From Sphingobium sp. MI1205 (GTDB lineage: Bacteria; Pseudomonadota; Alphaproteobacteria; Sphingomonadales; Sphingomonadaceae), in NCBI RefSeq assembly GCF_001563285.1, contig NZ_CP005188.1, positions 2,609,501 to 2,673,500 of the forward strand: a DNA stretch of 64,000 bases, written 5' to 3'. Of this stretch, positions 1 through 9,802 are shown one piece after another. Position numbers and translations under genes: made by a program. The notes beneath the pieces are model-generated. The model was not told the origin of the DNA and searched no databases. It saw nothing but the letters and a program-made list of their open reading frames with translations. Every line of letters begins with the position of its first letter. Within the stretch, counting starts at the first letter, position 1.

Positions 1-1
1 G

Positions 2-1000
2 TATGAGAATCAGGATCACGGCAGGAATCTAGCTTCCGCTGTCGAGGAGGCCCTGCGCGCCTTCCCTGATCGATTTGCCCGAGCTTCCGTGGCTCATAAT
101 GCCATGGGAAACTGGTCGATCGACTGGGCTTTGCCCGCTCCGCCGCCGAGGGTATCCTTGATCGTTCCAACGCGTGATCGTGTGGATTTACTTCGCGTGT
201 GCGTCGATGGCTTCCTACACCAAACCGACTATCCTGATCTCGAAATCATCATCGCCGATAACGACAGTGTCGAAGATGAAACGAAGGCTTATTTTGCCGA
301 AATTGGGAAGGACAAACGTGTATCGATCGTGCCCTGTCCTGGCCCTTTCAATTATTCGGTGATCAATAACTTGGCAGCGTCGCATGCGAGCGGGTCTATC
401 CTAGGGCTGATGAACAATGACCTTAAAGTCATTGATCGCAATTGGCTTGCGCAAATGACGGCTCGCATCGTGCGTCCAGAAATCGGAATTGTCGGCGCCA
501 AGCTTTTATATGGGGACGACACTGTTCAACATGCCGGGGTGACGCTGGGGATCGGTCTTGCGTCTCACATCTACAAGGGGTTCTCGACGCTTCATCATGG
601 TCGCCACGGGCGGCTTACATTGTCTCAAGACGTTAGCGCAGTCACCGCCGCTTGCCTTCTTGTGCGACGCGAGGTCTGGGATGAGGTGGGAGGTCTCGAG
701 GAAACTCTTCCTGTCGCGTATAATGATGTTGATTTCTGTTTGAAAGTCAGTGCCGCCGGTTATCGAGTTCTCTGGGCGGCCGAGATCTTAATGTATCATC
801 TCGAATCCCAATCTCGCGGCAAGGATATATCCCCTGAGAAGCGTGAAAGACTGGACACGGATAAGAAGCGCATGAGAGAGCGGTGGGGTGAGAGGTTGGA
901 TAAGGATCCATTTCACAGCCCCAACTTGTCTAATCTTTGCACTGATGCTTCGTTGTCGTACCCCGCCCGCGTAACTCCGTCATGGCAGGAGACCAATTGA
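2..1000 (+). CDS. GT2 family glycosyltransferase, C-terminal part (cut by window start)
   Basis: The frame is open to the first base, so the gene begins outside the window. A GTG at 89 is an internal codon, not a convincing start. The visible part is a GT-A fold family 2 glycosyltransferase domain: strand and loop 'VSLIVPTRDR', 'IIIADNDS', the metal-binding-type 'MNNDL', and the late motif 'YNDVDFCLK' typical of rhamnosyl/galactofuranosyl-like GT2 enzymes. The same layout recurs in the second GT2 domain of the 1229-residue protein at 21351-25040 and in the 715-residue protein at 29573-31720, including the tail 'SRGKDISPEKRERLD'. It probably transfers a sugar from a nucleotide donor to the growing surface glycan in the cytoplasm. 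It overlaps or abuts the next gene, suggesting one transcript. The family is clear; donor and acceptor are not. Confidence 0.85.
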   Translation, partial: YENQDHGRNLASAVEEALRAFPDRFARASVAHNAMGNWSIDWALPAPPPRVSLIVPTRDRVDLLRVCVDGFLHQTDYPDLEIIIADNDSVEDETKAYFAEIGKDKRVSIVPCPGPFNYSVINNLAASHASGSILGLMNNDLKVIDRNWLAQMTARIVRPEIGIVGAKLLYGDDTVQHAGVTLGIGLASHIYKGFSTLHHGRHGRLTLSQDVSAVTAACLLVRREVWDEVGGLEETLPVAYNDVDFCLKVSAAGYRVLWAAEILMYHLESQSRGKDISPEKRERLDTDKKRMRERWGERLDKDPFHSPNLSNLCTDASLSYPARVTPSWQETN

Positions 1001-1002
1001 CC

Positions 1003-3174
1003 ATGACTGAGGAACTGAATGGATTCACGCACGAGAGTGAGGGGCAAGAGTGGGCACGCAAGCCGTTGCCAGTTGAACTGTCAATTGACCCCGGCAATAA
1101 CCGACTGCGGGGATGGGCGGCGCCCTCATTAGCCGAGCGCGCCGATGATCCACTTAGCATAAGCTTAATGTTGGGCCCTGTATGTTTAGGCGCGATCCGC
1201 AGGGACGTGCCCCGCCCGGACGTTGAGCAGCATCTAGGCTTTTTGGGGCCTGCGGTCGGCTTTGACTTTGATGACTTCGGCCTGCGGCTCTTTGCGTGCC
1301 TCAGCAGGATCGACGATATATGTCTCTCGACGGCAGGTCCCACCGTTGAGGCAGCCACGCATTCGCTGCCGCCGTTCGAAATAGGGGCGATGAAAACTCT
1401 CACCCCCTTAGGATTACTGAAGAAATCTATCGGTGGCATACGGCTGGTTGACGTCTGGTTCGAGAGTCACCGGAATCTCAGTTTTCGGTTCGACGGTGCA
1501 GGGCACACCGACGGCACAATCGATTTCTACCAGCTGGCCTACTCCCCTACACGTTCACTGATAAAGGTTGGCAGCGATTTACCCTTGGCCGGGAGCAAGA
1601 TTGTAACGGCGCGGCTGCTCAATCCCTTTTGCCCTGTTTTGATGGTCATCAAAGATTCTAGCGGAGGCATTCGGGCAATCGACACGCTGCCCTTCCCTTC
1701 TCTAGTCAGGAACGGGTGGCATGCTGCAGAACGGATGCTAGCTGGCTATGGCGGTGACGAACTTGGCGACGCAGCAGAATTGTCACGTTCATATCTTGCC
1801 GCCCTGGCGGGGAGATTGATTGATCCCCAGAATCATGTCGGCAAGATCATGATCGATGCTGCGGCATATACTGGGTTGGAACGCGCGATCCATGAGGATC
1901 TGACAAATTGGCTAAGATGTTTCCTGCACGCCAAGGTCATTCGGGAGGGCGAGAAGTCCGAATATATTTTGGATGAAAGCGAAGCTCGCTCGTGTGTCGA
2001 CGACGATCCGCAGGACAGTCACATTTTATATCTGCCAGCAGATGCCATTCCAACCATTGCGGTGATGGTCAATGCCCTCCCTCAGGGTCTTGAGGACCAA
2101 AAGGTCTTCGGGTCGATGGGAGTTGTGGAATGGCAACGGCATGGTCGGATTTGGTCGGTGTCGTTCCCCGCACTGGATGGATCGTTGGAGGCGCTTCAAC
2201 CCTACGGCTTTCAACAGCCCTTTCCTCGGCTTCAGCTATGCTCGTGTGAGCCCGTGGTGTCGGGGAGCAAACTCATACCATCGTGGCCACTTGCGGTCAT
2301 TCTAAGGGAAAAACCGCCTCGTATCAGCAACGAGTCGGCTATGGAAATGGCTGCGGACATTCCCAGACTTTTCGAAACGGATTATTTTACTGACACCGAG
2401 GAATTGTCTGTTCTGATCCTCTTCGATCCAGTCGAAGTTTCACCCGTGCCCTTACTGGAGTCGCTAATACGCCAGGGCATGGGAACCTTAGACATCACTA
2501 TCTGCCACCCCGCAGATGCAGATGAGAGCACTTTGCGTGATGCGCTGAACAATCTTCTACCAGGGCAGCCTCATCAAATTGTGCCGGTCCCCTCGAACAG
2601 CAGCCATGTCGATCAGATCATCGCCGCTCGCGACCATATAGCGTATGACGAGGTGTTCATTGCGAACGCTTCAACTATATTGCCAGACCATCGAACGCTC
2701 AATGCCTTGCTAACGCTTCTGCGCCATGCGGGTGTTGCTACGGCCGGTTGCCTTGTGCGCGAAATATCCGCGGCGCGCTCTCCGATCAGTGCAGGATACA
2801 GTCTGGTCGGCTTGGATTTGCGGGCGACGCCTGCTCTCTCCTTCGACAGGATCGATCCGATCGCTCTGCGCCAGCCGGCCACATTTCCAGTTCTAGCGAA
2901 CAGTCTGGTAGCGCTGATGACCCGCCGCGCGACGCTCGCTCTTCTCGACCGACATGATGGCAGTTCACTGCGCCCAGAGTTGGATGATTTATCGCTTGGC
3001 CTTGAAGCGATCGAAGCAGGGGGGATCAATCTCTGCACGACGGCTGTGGCTGTTTATGCTGACATAGCTCAGCCCCGGCACCGACAGGCAGCCATCACTT
3101 TGCCCTACCGTCTATCCTTGCAGACATTAAGCCGTATTGCGGACATGACCACAATCATACAGAAAATTCGATGA
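1003..3174 (+). CDS. Large unrecognised protein of the polysaccharide locus
   Basis: About 723 residues; I do not recognise the family. I chose ATG 1003, two bases after the upstream stop, because an AGGAG lies 12 bases before it; an ATG at 982 in the same frame would overlap the upstream gene. No membrane segment or signal peptide is visible. The N-terminal third contains beta-rich segments of the kind seen in accessory domains of glycosyltransferases. From about residue 460 the alternating strand/helix pattern ('LSVLILFDPVEVSPVPLLES', later 'DEVFIANAST') resembles a degenerate GT-A fold without an obvious DXD. It sits between a GT2 gene and a GT-B-like gene, and its stop overlaps the next start by four bases. 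A role in glycan assembly is inferred only from context. Confidence 0.7.
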   Translation: MTEELNGFTHESEGQEWARKPLPVELSIDPGNNRLRGWAAPSLAERADDPLSISLMLGPVCLGAIRRDVPRPDVEQHLGFLGPAVGFDFDDFGLRLFACLSRIDDICLSTAGPTVEAATHSLPPFEIGAMKTLTPLGLLKKSIGGIRLVDVWFESHRNLSFRFDGAGHTDGTIDFYQLAYSPTRSLIKVGSDLPLAGSKIVTARLLNPFCPVLMVIKDSSGGIRAIDTLPFPSLVRNGWHAAERMLAGYGGDELGDAAELSRSYLAALAGRLIDPQNHVGKIMIDAAAYTGLERAIHEDLTNWLRCFLHAKVIREGEKSEYILDESEARSCVDDDPQDSHILYLPADAIPTIAVMVNALPQGLEDQKVFGSMGVVEWQRHGRIWSVSFPALDGSLEALQPYGFQQPFPRLQLCSCEPVVSGSKLIPSWPLAVILREKPPRISNESAMEMAADIPRLFETDYFTDTEELSVLILFDPVEVSPVPLLESLIRQGMGTLDITICHPADADESTLRDALNNLLPGQPHQIVPVPSNSSHVDQIIAARDHIAYDEVFIANASTILPDHRTLNALLTLLRHAGVATAGCLVREISAARSPISAGYSLVGLDLRATPALSFDRIDPIALRQPATFPVLANSLVALMTRRATLALLDRHDGSSLRPELDDLSLGLEAIEAGGINLCTTAVAVYADIAQPRHRQAAITLPYRLSLQTLSRIADMTTIIQKIR

Positions 3175-4673
3175 AGGTTTGTATAGTCATTCAGTCGGAT
3201 GCGTTCCGCGCGTCGGCCGGAATGCGCATTCGTTATGATCGCTTTCGCGAGTTCATAGCCGATCCAGACGTGACACTCGATGCTATTGCTTGTGAACACC
3301 TAGCCACCGCAGAAAAGCTCGATCACGACGTCTATGTTTTTTGCAAGACGTTCGATACTATGGCTTTGCTTCTAGCCCGCCGAGTCGTACGTGCGGGTAA
3401 AATCGTCGGACAGGATCTGTTCGACGATTATTTTTCCCAAATTACAGATCCGAGACTGGAGCGCTTTCGTGAGTGGCTACGGGACATGGCTCCCGTAACG
3501 AATTTCGCCCTATGCAGCACACCGCGCATGGTGGAAGTCGTCCGAAACTATCTGCCGGGGATCCCCATAGTCGCCATCGATGATCCAATCATGGGGTACG
3601 ACCCTTTCATGGTGGCCGCCTTGGCAGACCTCAAGACACAACGCGCTCGCATGAGCCGGATTTTAAATATCGTATGGTTTGGCATCGGGGACAACCCCTA
3701 CTTCCCCGTCGGCCTTATGGACCTGGCCTCCTGCGAGCCAGTGTTGGCGCGCCTCGAGCGACTGGGTTGGCATGTGAAACTGCGCATAGTGACCAATCGC
3801 CGGCCATTTGATAGCGGTGACGCTGAGGTGTTGCGGGCATTAGGGGTAGCGTATGAAGTCGTCGAATGGACGGAGAAAGCAGAGCAGGACGCTCTTACGG
3901 AAGCCACTGTCGCTATCCTTCCGGTGAATGGCCAGTCGTTCAGTCGCGCCAAGTCGTTGAACCGCGCAATAACCGCCCTCAATCGAGGCTGTCACGTGCT
4001 GAGCATTGGATATCCTCTATATGATCGCCTCAACGACTATATCTATCGCTCAGAAGAAGAGATGTCCGCTGACATCCTTTCAGGGAACAGTAAGATGCGC
4101 GGAGACCGAATTCAGGGCCTTACCGCGACACTCTCCCAATTTGCCAATCCGCTTCACGCGACCGAAACCTTTTTCCAGCAGGCACGAGCTTCCTTGAACA
4201 GCCTGCCCCCACTTCAATCGGAGGCGCCTCTCCTGTGTCTCCTTCACGGCCATGTTACCACCATCAACTTGCATAAAATGGCGAGCTCCTTAGACGGCGT
4301 CTCCGTTTCTACGATCTTCACGAACAAAAGCTGGAATTTTCCAGTTCGGTTCGACCGTGTATCGAACGAAATTCAGATGCGGATGACTGCATCTTTGGCA
4401 GAGCGGTTCAGCGTTCCGCTGCAAAATACTGGACAGATCAGGATAGCGGATCTTGATCTGGTCGAAGTGGACTTAGTTGCGCTCGGCCACCCGCCGCTCA
4501 AAGTTAATATTCCTCAGAATGCTACGGCGCTACAAACCCTACCGCTATACCCGGATATTATGACCTTCGCGAGAGACTGCTGCCGATCAGCCTTTGGGAG
4601 GGTGGACGTGCTGATCAGCGACACCATGTCTTTGCGTCGCCCCTTTTCATCAGCAGCGGCGCTTGCGTCGTGA
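3171..4673 (+). CDS. Putative GT-B glycosyltransferase with C-terminal extension
   Basis: 500 residues, starting at an ATG that overlaps the previous stop (ATGA). The N-terminus ('MKVCIVIQSDAFRASAGMR') begins with a beta strand and a loop like those of GT-B enzymes. The middle has a second Rossmann-like half ('RILNIVWFGIGDNPYFPVG') and a segment ending 'SFSRAKSLNRAITALNRGCH', equivalent in place to the donor-site helix of GT4 proteins, although the classical E-x7-E is not obvious. The last ~150 residues ('PLLCLLHGHVTTINLHKM' onward) look like a separate module and resemble nothing I know. It lies in an operon with a GT2 gene and a capsule-type transferase. Glycosyltransferase is the best guess; substrate unknown. 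Confidence 0.65.
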   Translation: MKVCIVIQSDAFRASAGMRIRYDRFREFIADPDVTLDAIACEHLATAEKLDHDVYVFCKTFDTMALLLARRVVRAGKIVGQDLFDDYFSQITDPRLERFREWLRDMAPVTNFALCSTPRMVEVVRNYLPGIPIVAIDDPIMGYDPFMVAALADLKTQRARMSRILNIVWFGIGDNPYFPVGLMDLASCEPVLARLERLGWHVKLRIVTNRRPFDSGDAEVLRALGVAYEVVEWTEKAEQDALTEATVAILPVNGQSFSRAKSLNRAITALNRGCHVLSIGYPLYDRLNDYIYRSEEEMSADILSGNSKMRGDRIQGLTATLSQFANPLHATETFFQQARASLNSLPPLQSEAPLLCLLHGHVTTINLHKMASSLDGVSVSTIFTNKSWNFPVRFDRVSNEIQMRMTASLAERFSVPLQNTGQIRIADLDLVEVDLVALGHPPLKVNIPQNATALQTLPLYPDIMTFARDCCRSAFGRVDVLISDTMSLRRPFSSAAALAS

Positions 4674-5743
4674 GCAGGCCCTTCGTCGCATTTCATTTCG
4701 GACTTGTTCAGGACGTCGCAGTTCTTCGCCCCTTGGTGCTGCTTGCGCGCTCCCTGCCCAGCTTGGACTTGGAAATCCTAATAACGGACAATTTTCATCG
4801 GCTTGACGAGGATGGCCTCTGGTTCGGCGAACTAAAGCGCCTGGGCGCCGAGGTCGGCGTACAACCATTTACCTATCAATCCCCCTTCGATTGCCTCCGC
4901 CATTTCCGACAGCGGCGAGGAATGATCATCGCAGGCAGCGAATCGAATGTGGTTGCACATCAGCATGCCCACAACCTTTTCCGATCTGTCCCAGGCAACA
5001 TAAGGACAGTCACATTACAGCACGGCTTTGAATGCCTCGGCTTTCTCCATAATGCCCGGCATGATGCCGCCATCGGACGTGACATACGTTTTTCTGCCGA
5101 TATAATAGTGGGATGGTTCGCTGAACGGCATCTGCATGCTCTACCACTAAATGAGCGTAACAAACTGTTCATTGCCGGCCCACCGGTCATGATTGATGCA
5201 CCGACTGCGGTAGATGAGGTGGACTATCATGAGCTTCCGGGCTTGATCTGCGAGAATCTCCATTCCATTCGTTTCGGAAATAGCCGCCTAAGAGAGAGCT
5301 TTATTGATACGTTCTTGGCTTTTGCGGAGCGAGTTGGAAGCGTTGATCAACAATTATTGCTGCGCGCCCATCCAGCTGGACGCTTCACAGAACGAAACCG
5401 GCTGACTCTCCCCGCCAACGTGAATGTCAGCCGCGCGCCCCTGTATGACATCGATTTGTCAACATTCGCGTATGCAGTTTCAGCGCCGTCGACAATTTTG
5501 TTCGATTTTGTCGTCGCCAAGGTGCCAGTGTCCGTCTGGGTAGACCTGGATGGCGATGTCGACACCAGCAATTTTCCTGGACTCCCCACCGTCGCAACGG
5601 TGGAGGACTTGTGGCACTTTAATTGGATGGCCAGATGGCACAGGCAATTTCTTCTAGATCGCCAGGAGAATTTTTTGACAGAGTTGGGAATTCCTCAAGA
5701 CGTTAAAGCTCGCTACATACAGTTATTTTCTCTGGCGCTCTGA
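4670..5743 (+). CDS. Capsule-type polysaccharide biosynthesis transferase (GT-B like)
   Basis: 357 residues with a GTG start overlapping the previous stop (GTGA), so translation is probably coupled. The layout resembles the CDP-glycerol/capsule synthesis-like GT-B group: an N-terminal Rossmann half, then 'TVTLQHGFECLG' (the TLQHG loop is typical of that group), 'ADIIVGWFAERHL', 'NKLFIAGPPVMID', and near the end 'APSTILFDFVVAKVPVSVW', which corresponds to the nucleotide-binding S/T-x-D region. It should act in the cytoplasm on a glycan precursor. It is the last gene of the + strand set; the IS3-family element begins 123 bases further on. The exact reaction is not readable from sequence. Confidence 0.65.
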   Translation: MSRPFVAFHFGLVQDVAVLRPLVLLARSLPSLDLEILITDNFHRLDEDGLWFGELKRLGAEVGVQPFTYQSPFDCLRHFRQRRGMIIAGSESNVVAHQHAHNLFRSVPGNIRTVTLQHGFECLGFLHNARHDAAIGRDIRFSADIIVGWFAERHLHALPLNERNKLFIAGPPVMIDAPTAVDEVDYHELPGLICENLHSIRFGNSRLRESFIDTFLAFAERVGSVDQQLLLRAHPAGRFTERNRLTLPANVNVSRAPLYDIDLSTFAYAVSAPSTILFDFVVAKVPVSVWVDLDGDVDTSNFPGLPTVATVEDLWHFNWMARWHRQFLLDRQENFLTELGIPQDVKARYIQLFSLAL

Positions 5744-5929
5744 CGTTATCCCGGCTTGCGACAGGGGGGACTCGGGGCAGTCGCCAATCGCCGATTCGAC
5801 TTAAACGATCAATTCTGTGACGGTACCATGTCAAGGTGCGTGACCATCCGGCGGAGCTCTCAGTGGTGACGTGCTCCCCTGAAATGTGACCGATTTTGAG
5901 TAGAGTCCGACGCGAAGGAGTCGGACGGA

Positions 5930-6211
5930 ATGAAGCGGAGCAGGTTTAGCGAAGAGCAGATCATAGCGATATTGAAGGAGCATGAGGCGGGGATGCCGAC
6001 GGCGGATGTATGTCGGCGGCACGGGATCAGCTCGGCGACCTTCTACAAGTACAAAGCCAAGTTCGGGGGTCTGGACGTTTCAGAGGCTCGGCGGCTTCGG
6101 GCGCTCGAGGACGAGAACGCCAAGCTGAAGAAGCTTCTGGCCGAGGCGATGCTCGACAATGCGGTGCTGAAGGATCTGACATCAAATATGCTCGTGACCA
6201 TCACGGGCTGA
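5930..6211 (+). CDS. IS3-family transposase OrfA
   Basis: 93 residues. The N-terminal helix-turn-helix ('RFSEEQIIAILKEHEAG', 'DVCRRHGISSATFYKYKAKF') binds the element's ends. A leucine-zipper-like stretch follows ('LRALEDENAKLKKLLAEAM'), as in OrfA of the IS3 family. OrfB lies in the -1 frame relative to OrfA and has no good start of its own, so the active enzyme would be made by a programmed -1 frameshift near the end of this frame. Because OrfB is interrupted by IS66, this copy cannot make a full OrfAB transposase. OrfA alone could still act as a repressor or inhibitor for related copies. Confidence 0.92.
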   Translation: MKRSRFSEEQIIAILKEHEAGMPTADVCRRHGISSATFYKYKAKFGGLDVSEARRLRALEDENAKLKKLLAEAMLDNAVLKDLTSNMLVTITG

Positions 6212-6692
6212 GCGAGCGTCGGGCGTGCAGCCTGGTCGGTGTGAGCCGCCGGGTGATCAGATATGAGCCGACGAGGCCGGATGACGGTGCTCTGCGGCAA
6301 CGCCTGCGTGAGCTGGCGGCCGAGCGCCGCCGGTTCGGCTATCGCCGCCTGGGGTATCTTCTGGCGCGGGAGGGTCTGCGCCCGAACCACAAGAAGCTGC
6401 TGCGCATCTATCGCGAAGAGGGGCTGCGGGTCCGTCGCCGTGGTGGCCGCAAGCGGGCCCTGGGCACGCGAGCGCCGATGGCGCTGCCGCAGGGTCCGAA
6501 CCAGCGCTGGTCGCTCGACTTCGTGTCGGACAGCCTGGTGTGCGGTCGGCGGTTCCGCATCCTGTGCATCCTCGATGACTTTACGCGGGAGTGCCTTGCG
6601 CTGGTGGCTGATACGTCGTTGTCCGGCCTCCGCGTTGCCCGCGAACTGACGACGCTGATCGGCCTGCGAGGGAAGCCTCATATGGTCGTCAG
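6190..6692 (+). pseudogene. IS3-family transposase OrfB, 5' part, interrupted by IS66
   Basis: This is the start of the OrfB catalytic subunit; the exact first codon is undefined because OrfB is reached by frameshifting. It contains the HTH_21-like segment ('RRFGYRRLGYLLAREG') and the first catalytic aspartate region of the rve/DDE core ('RWSLDFVSDSLV', 'ILCILDDFTRECLA'). The frame is cut after 'GKPHMVV' by the IS66 insertion at 6693. Joining it to the piece starting after 9810 restores '[10 protein letters not shown]', which holds the second catalytic aspartate. The break is therefore due purely to insertion, with no other decay, and precise excision would restore a working gene. Confidence 0.9.
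6685..6692. repeat. Target-site duplication of IS66, left copy
   Basis: GTCGTCAG, identical to 9803-9810 on the other side of the element. The 8-bp length matches the IS66 family. Confidence 0.95.
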
Positions 6693-6728
6693 GTAAGCGC
6701 CGACGGAAGGCGGCGTTGACGCGGCCTT

Positions 6729-7322
6729 TCAGGCTTTCCGGCGTGTCCGTGGCGCCCATTTTTTCGCGAGCGCTTCCAGCCTTGCCTCGATCAGGGGGAT
6801 GTCGGGCTGGGCGTTGGGATCATGGTCGTCGCCGAGGGTATCTAGCGCCTCTTCGTAATATTCATGATGTGGGTCGCCGAGCGCTTCGAGCTTTTCGGCG
6901 TAACCCCATGGGCCGCCACAGTCCTCTGGCGGCCGCATACCTACTGCATCGAGGATGAGCGGATATGTCAGGTGCGGGCTGGCCGTGCTGATGCGCTCGA
7001 TCTTGACGCTATGCTCCCAGGCATCGCCAAAGTCATAGAGATATCGGAAGGTCTTGCGCCTCGTATCCGCCAGGACCTGGGCGAGAGTGGCCTTACGGGC
7101 GTCGAGCGGCCCGTCGAAGCCATATTCAGGATCAGGGATGCCAAAGCCGGTCTGCCCGAAGCTCATTTCCCACAGGTGAGAGTCCGTCCAGGAGAAGGCG
7201 GTCTGGATGACGGTGTGCAGACGGTCGAGCCGGATATTGAGCGGCACCTCCAGCGTTCGGCTGACGGCCGGCGTGACATCGTCCAGCGTAATCTTCATCC
7301 GCACGACAGTGCCGTTGCTCAC
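6729..7322 (-). CDS. Plasmid pRiA4b ORF-3 family protein, IS66 passenger
   Basis: 197 residues from a GTG at 7322 that overlaps the tnpC stop (GTGA); a longer frame up to 7370 has no reason to be used. The sequence fits the pRiA4b ORF-3-like family (linked in databases with IS1096 TnpR-like proteins): '[19 protein letters not shown]', then '[11 protein letters not shown]', '[14 protein letters not shown]' and '[20 protein letters not shown]'. The biochemical role of this family is not established. Here it lies inside the IS66 ends, coupled to tnpC, so it moves with the element as a fourth gene. Family assignment is good; function is open. Confidence 0.85.
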   Translation of the reverse strand: MSNGTVVRMKITLDDVTPAVSRTLEVPLNIRLDRLHTVIQTAFSWTDSHLWEMSFGQTGFGIPDPEYGFDGPLDARKATLAQVLADTRRKTFRYLYDFGDAWEHSVKIERISTASPHLTYPLILDAVGMRPPEDCGGPWGYAEKLEALGDPHHEYYEEALDTLGDDHDPNAQPDIPLIEARLEALAKKWAPRTRRKA

Positions 7323-8914
7323 GCAGCCTTCTCCAGATCGTTGGTCAGCCTTGATGCCTGCCAGTTCCACGGCAAGAAGTCATCGATCCGATTGATCGGG
7401 TGATCACCGATGCGCTCGATGACGTCAGTGAACCATGCCTCGGGCTCGACGCCGTTGAGCCGGCATGTGCCCGCCAGGGCGTAGAAGAGCGCGGCGGCTT
7501 CTCCCCCCTTCATGGAGCCGACGAACATCCAGTTCCGGCGCCCGAGCGCGACACCGCGCAGCGCGTTTTCCACCAGATTGTTGCTGATCTCGAGCCGACC
7601 ATTATCGCAGTAACGGATCATGGCCTGCCAGCGGTTCAGCGGATAGCGACACGCACGCGCCAGATTGCTGTCAGACGACAGGCCTCGGTTCTGGGTTTCG
7701 AGCCAGACGCGCAGCGCCTCCAGCTTCGGCACGGCCTTGATCTGGCGGATGCGTCGTCGCTCATCGGGTGGCGCGCCCTTGATGTCGCGCTCGATGGCGA
7801 AGAGCTCGGCGATCCGCACGACCGCCTCTGCCGCGATCGGTGACGGGCTCTTGTCCAAGATGTCCGTAAATTTCCGGCGCGCGTGGCTCCAGCATCCCAC
7901 TTCGACGATATCCCTGGGCGCCTTGGTCTTGGGGTCACGGTAAAGTGCGTTGTACCCGGCAAAGCCGTCTGCCTGTAGATACCCCCGATAGTCGGCGAGA
8001 TGTTCCGCCGGATGCGCTCCGCCGCGATCGGCGCTGAAGCGGAAGACCACGGCAGGCGGGCTCATGTCACCGCTTGAGCGATCATCACGCAGATATACCC
8101 AGAAGTGCCCGGTCCGGCTGCCATCGCCATTGCCCAGCAGCGTGACCGGCGTGTCGTCACCGTGGATCTTGGCGGCTTCCCGGATATAGGCGAACAGCCG
8201 CTCACCCAGCGGCGCCAGCAGCCATGCCAGTTTTCGGGCCCAGCGGCTCATCACGTCCCGATCGATGTGGAGTCCCACGCGGCGGAAGATCACTGACTGC
8301 CGATGCCAGGGTTGATGATCGACAAAGCGATTGACGACGAGATGGGCCAGCAAGGCGCTGCTCGCCATCACCTTGGGGAGCGGCAGATCGACAGCGGGGG
8401 CCTGGCGGATCTGTTCGCAGGACCGGCACACTAGTCTTGGTCGCACGTGGCGAATGACCCGGAAGCGCGCCGGGACATAGTCGAGGACCTCAGTGACAGC
8501 CTCGTCGATCTGTGCTGACGGCCCGTTACAACCGGCACTGCACGGGCTGGGCTGATGATCAACCGTCTGACGCGGAAAGTGTGCGGGAAGCGGAACACGG
8601 CCGCCGGATTTGCGGGCCGATTTCGCCACAGGCGGTGCCGCCACCTCATCGTTGGCGGGTTCTGGTACCTCGACCTCCTCGAACATCAGCCGCAGCTGGG
8701 CGATATCCATTTTCTCGGAGCTACGACCGAACTGGACGCGCAGCAGCCGCGCGACGCGATGCTCGAGCTTTTCGATCCGCAAGGTCTGGGCTTTGACGGT
8801 TGCTCTCGTTGCCGTCAGTTCGGCCCGTTCCTGCGCCATGACATCGGCCATCTCCAGCAGCATTTTCTGCAGGAGGACCGGGTCAGTGGGAAGGCGATCA
8901 AGGGCGAACCGCAT
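7319..8914 (-). CDS. tnpC: IS66 transposase TnpC
   Basis: 531 residues, the normal length for the IS66 DDE transposase. It has an N-terminal coiled coil ('[20 protein letters not shown]') with the family's 'FGRSSEKMD', a zinc-finger-like region with 'CSAGC' and 'CRSCEQIRQ', a core containing '[11 protein letters not shown]' (first Asp region) and '[10 protein letters not shown]', and a C-terminus with '[20 protein letters not shown]' holding the catalytic Glu. The frame is intact. It lies downstream of tnpB and overlaps the passenger gene. Confidence 0.95.
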   Translation of the reverse strand: MRFALDRLPTDPVLLQKMLLEMADVMAQERAELTATRATVKAQTLRIEKLEHRVARLLRVQFGRSSEKMDIAQLRLMFEEVEVPEPANDEVAAPPVAKSARKSGGRVPLPAHFPRQTVDHQPSPCSAGCNGPSAQIDEAVTEVLDYVPARFRVIRHVRPRLVCRSCEQIRQAPAVDLPLPKVMASSALLAHLVVNRFVDHQPWHRQSVIFRRVGLHIDRDVMSRWARKLAWLLAPLGERLFAYIREAAKIHGDDTPVTLLGNGDGSRTGHFWVYLRDDRSSGDMSPPAVVFRFSADRGGAHPAEHLADYRGYLQADGFAGYNALYRDPKTKAPRDIVEVGCWSHARRKFTDILDKSPSPIAAEAVVRIAELFAIERDIKGAPPDERRRIRQIKAVPKLEALRVWLETQNRGLSSDSNLARACRYPLNRWQAMIRYCDNGRLEISNNLVENALRGVALGRRNWMFVGSMKGGEAAALFYALAGTCRLNGVEPEAWFTDVIERIGDHPINRIDDFLPWNWQASRLTNDLEKAA

Positions 8915-8981
8915 GCCGCAGATAATAGCGGAAGCCCACAGTAAAACCTACATAAAATGTCGGTTTTACTGATCATTTTCA

Positions 8982-9338
8982 CTATGCGAGGCTCGGCGTG
9001 ATGACCTCGTCGTGGACGATCGCCTGCTTCCAGTTCAGGCCTTCGAGCAACATCGCAAGCTGGGCGGCCGACAGCCGCAGCGCACCCTCATGGGCACGTG
9101 GCCAAACAAACTTTCCGCGCTCAAGACGCTTCGCATACAGGCATAGCCCTGAGCCGTCCCAGACCAAGGCCTTCAGCCTGTCGCCCCTTTTTCCGCGGAA
9201 CAGGAAGACCGCGCCGGAGAATGGATCCAGCTGAAGGATATTGCGCACCTGCGCCGAGAGCCCGTCAAAGCCCTTGCGCATGTCGCACGGCGCCAGCGAC
9301 AGGTAGACCTTCGTCGAAGGCGGGAACGCCAGGCTCAA
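8982..9338 (-). CDS. tnpB: IS66 accessory protein TnpB
   Basis: 118 residues, IS66 Orf2 family. Typical motifs: 'CDMRKGFDGLSAQVRNIL', 'GAVFLFRGKRGDRLKAL', 'WDGSGLCLYAKRLERGKFVW'. The frame begins at a TTG that overlaps the tnpA stop (TTGA), consistent with coupled translation. The protein is required for IS66 transposition, but its mechanism is not settled. Intact. Confidence 0.94.
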   Translation of the reverse strand: MSLAFPPSTKVYLSLAPCDMRKGFDGLSAQVRNILQLDPFSGAVFLFRGKRGDRLKALVWDGSGLCLYAKRLERGKFVWPRAHEGALRLSAAQLAMLLEGLNWKQAIVHDEVITPSLA

Positions 9339-9727
9339 TGATCCAGCTCCCGCAGGACATCGAGCACCTGTTTCAGGGCGGCCCGATCAACTTCGCCATC
9401 CACCGACACCGTCAGGCCGCACCGTCCGCGAACCTCGATCCGTCCAGCTTCTCGGGCTTTGGCCGACGGCGATGATGCTGCCAGTTCGACAGGTACGAAG
9501 CCTGCCATCGCTCCCCGGAGCAGTTGCTTGCGCCAGGTGTAGAGCTGACCCGTGCCTATCCCATGCCGCCGCGCTACGGCCGATATGACAACGCCCGGCA
9601 CCGTCGTCTCCTTTAGGATCGCCAGCTTCTCCTCGTCGCTCCAGTTCCGACGCCGCTCCACCTGTACAAGCACTCCGCCGTCCCCGCGACTGCTCATACG
9701 AGGCTCGTTTGACTGCTCGTTGTCCAT
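9335..9727 (-). CDS. tnpA: IS66 accessory protein TnpA
   Basis: 130 residues, IS66 Orf1 family, with a helix-turn-helix ('[13 protein letters not shown]', '[20 protein letters not shown]') for DNA binding. It is the first gene of the element, starting 75 bases inside the right end, so its promoter should lie in 9728-9802. Intact. Confidence 0.93.
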   Translation of the reverse strand: MDNEQSNEPRMSSRGDGGVLVQVERRRNWSDEEKLAILKETTVPGVVISAVARRHGIGTGQLYTWRKQLLRGAMAGFVPVELAASSPSAKAREAGRIEVRGRCGLTVSVDGEVDRAALKQVLDVLRELDH

Positions 9728-9802
9728 GCTCCCGCCTCCTTAAAGGCTGCGAGCTTTCCTATTTCGGTGATGCCGACAAGGCCACGTTCCGTCGGCGCTT
9801 AC

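Larger units (their letters stand above)
6693..9802 (-). mobile_element. Complete IS66-family element with a passenger gene
   Basis: 3110 bp bounded by 16-base perfect inverted ends GTAAGCGCCGACGGAA (6693-6708) and its reverse complement (9787-9802). It is flanked by an 8-bp direct repeat GTCGTCAG (6685-6692 and 9803-9810), the duplication length expected for IS66. It contains tnpA, tnpB and tnpC plus a fourth gene, all on the minus strand with overlapping ends. It inserted into OrfB of the surrounding IS3 element. The perfect duplication and open frames suggest a fairly recent event. Confidence 0.96.
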
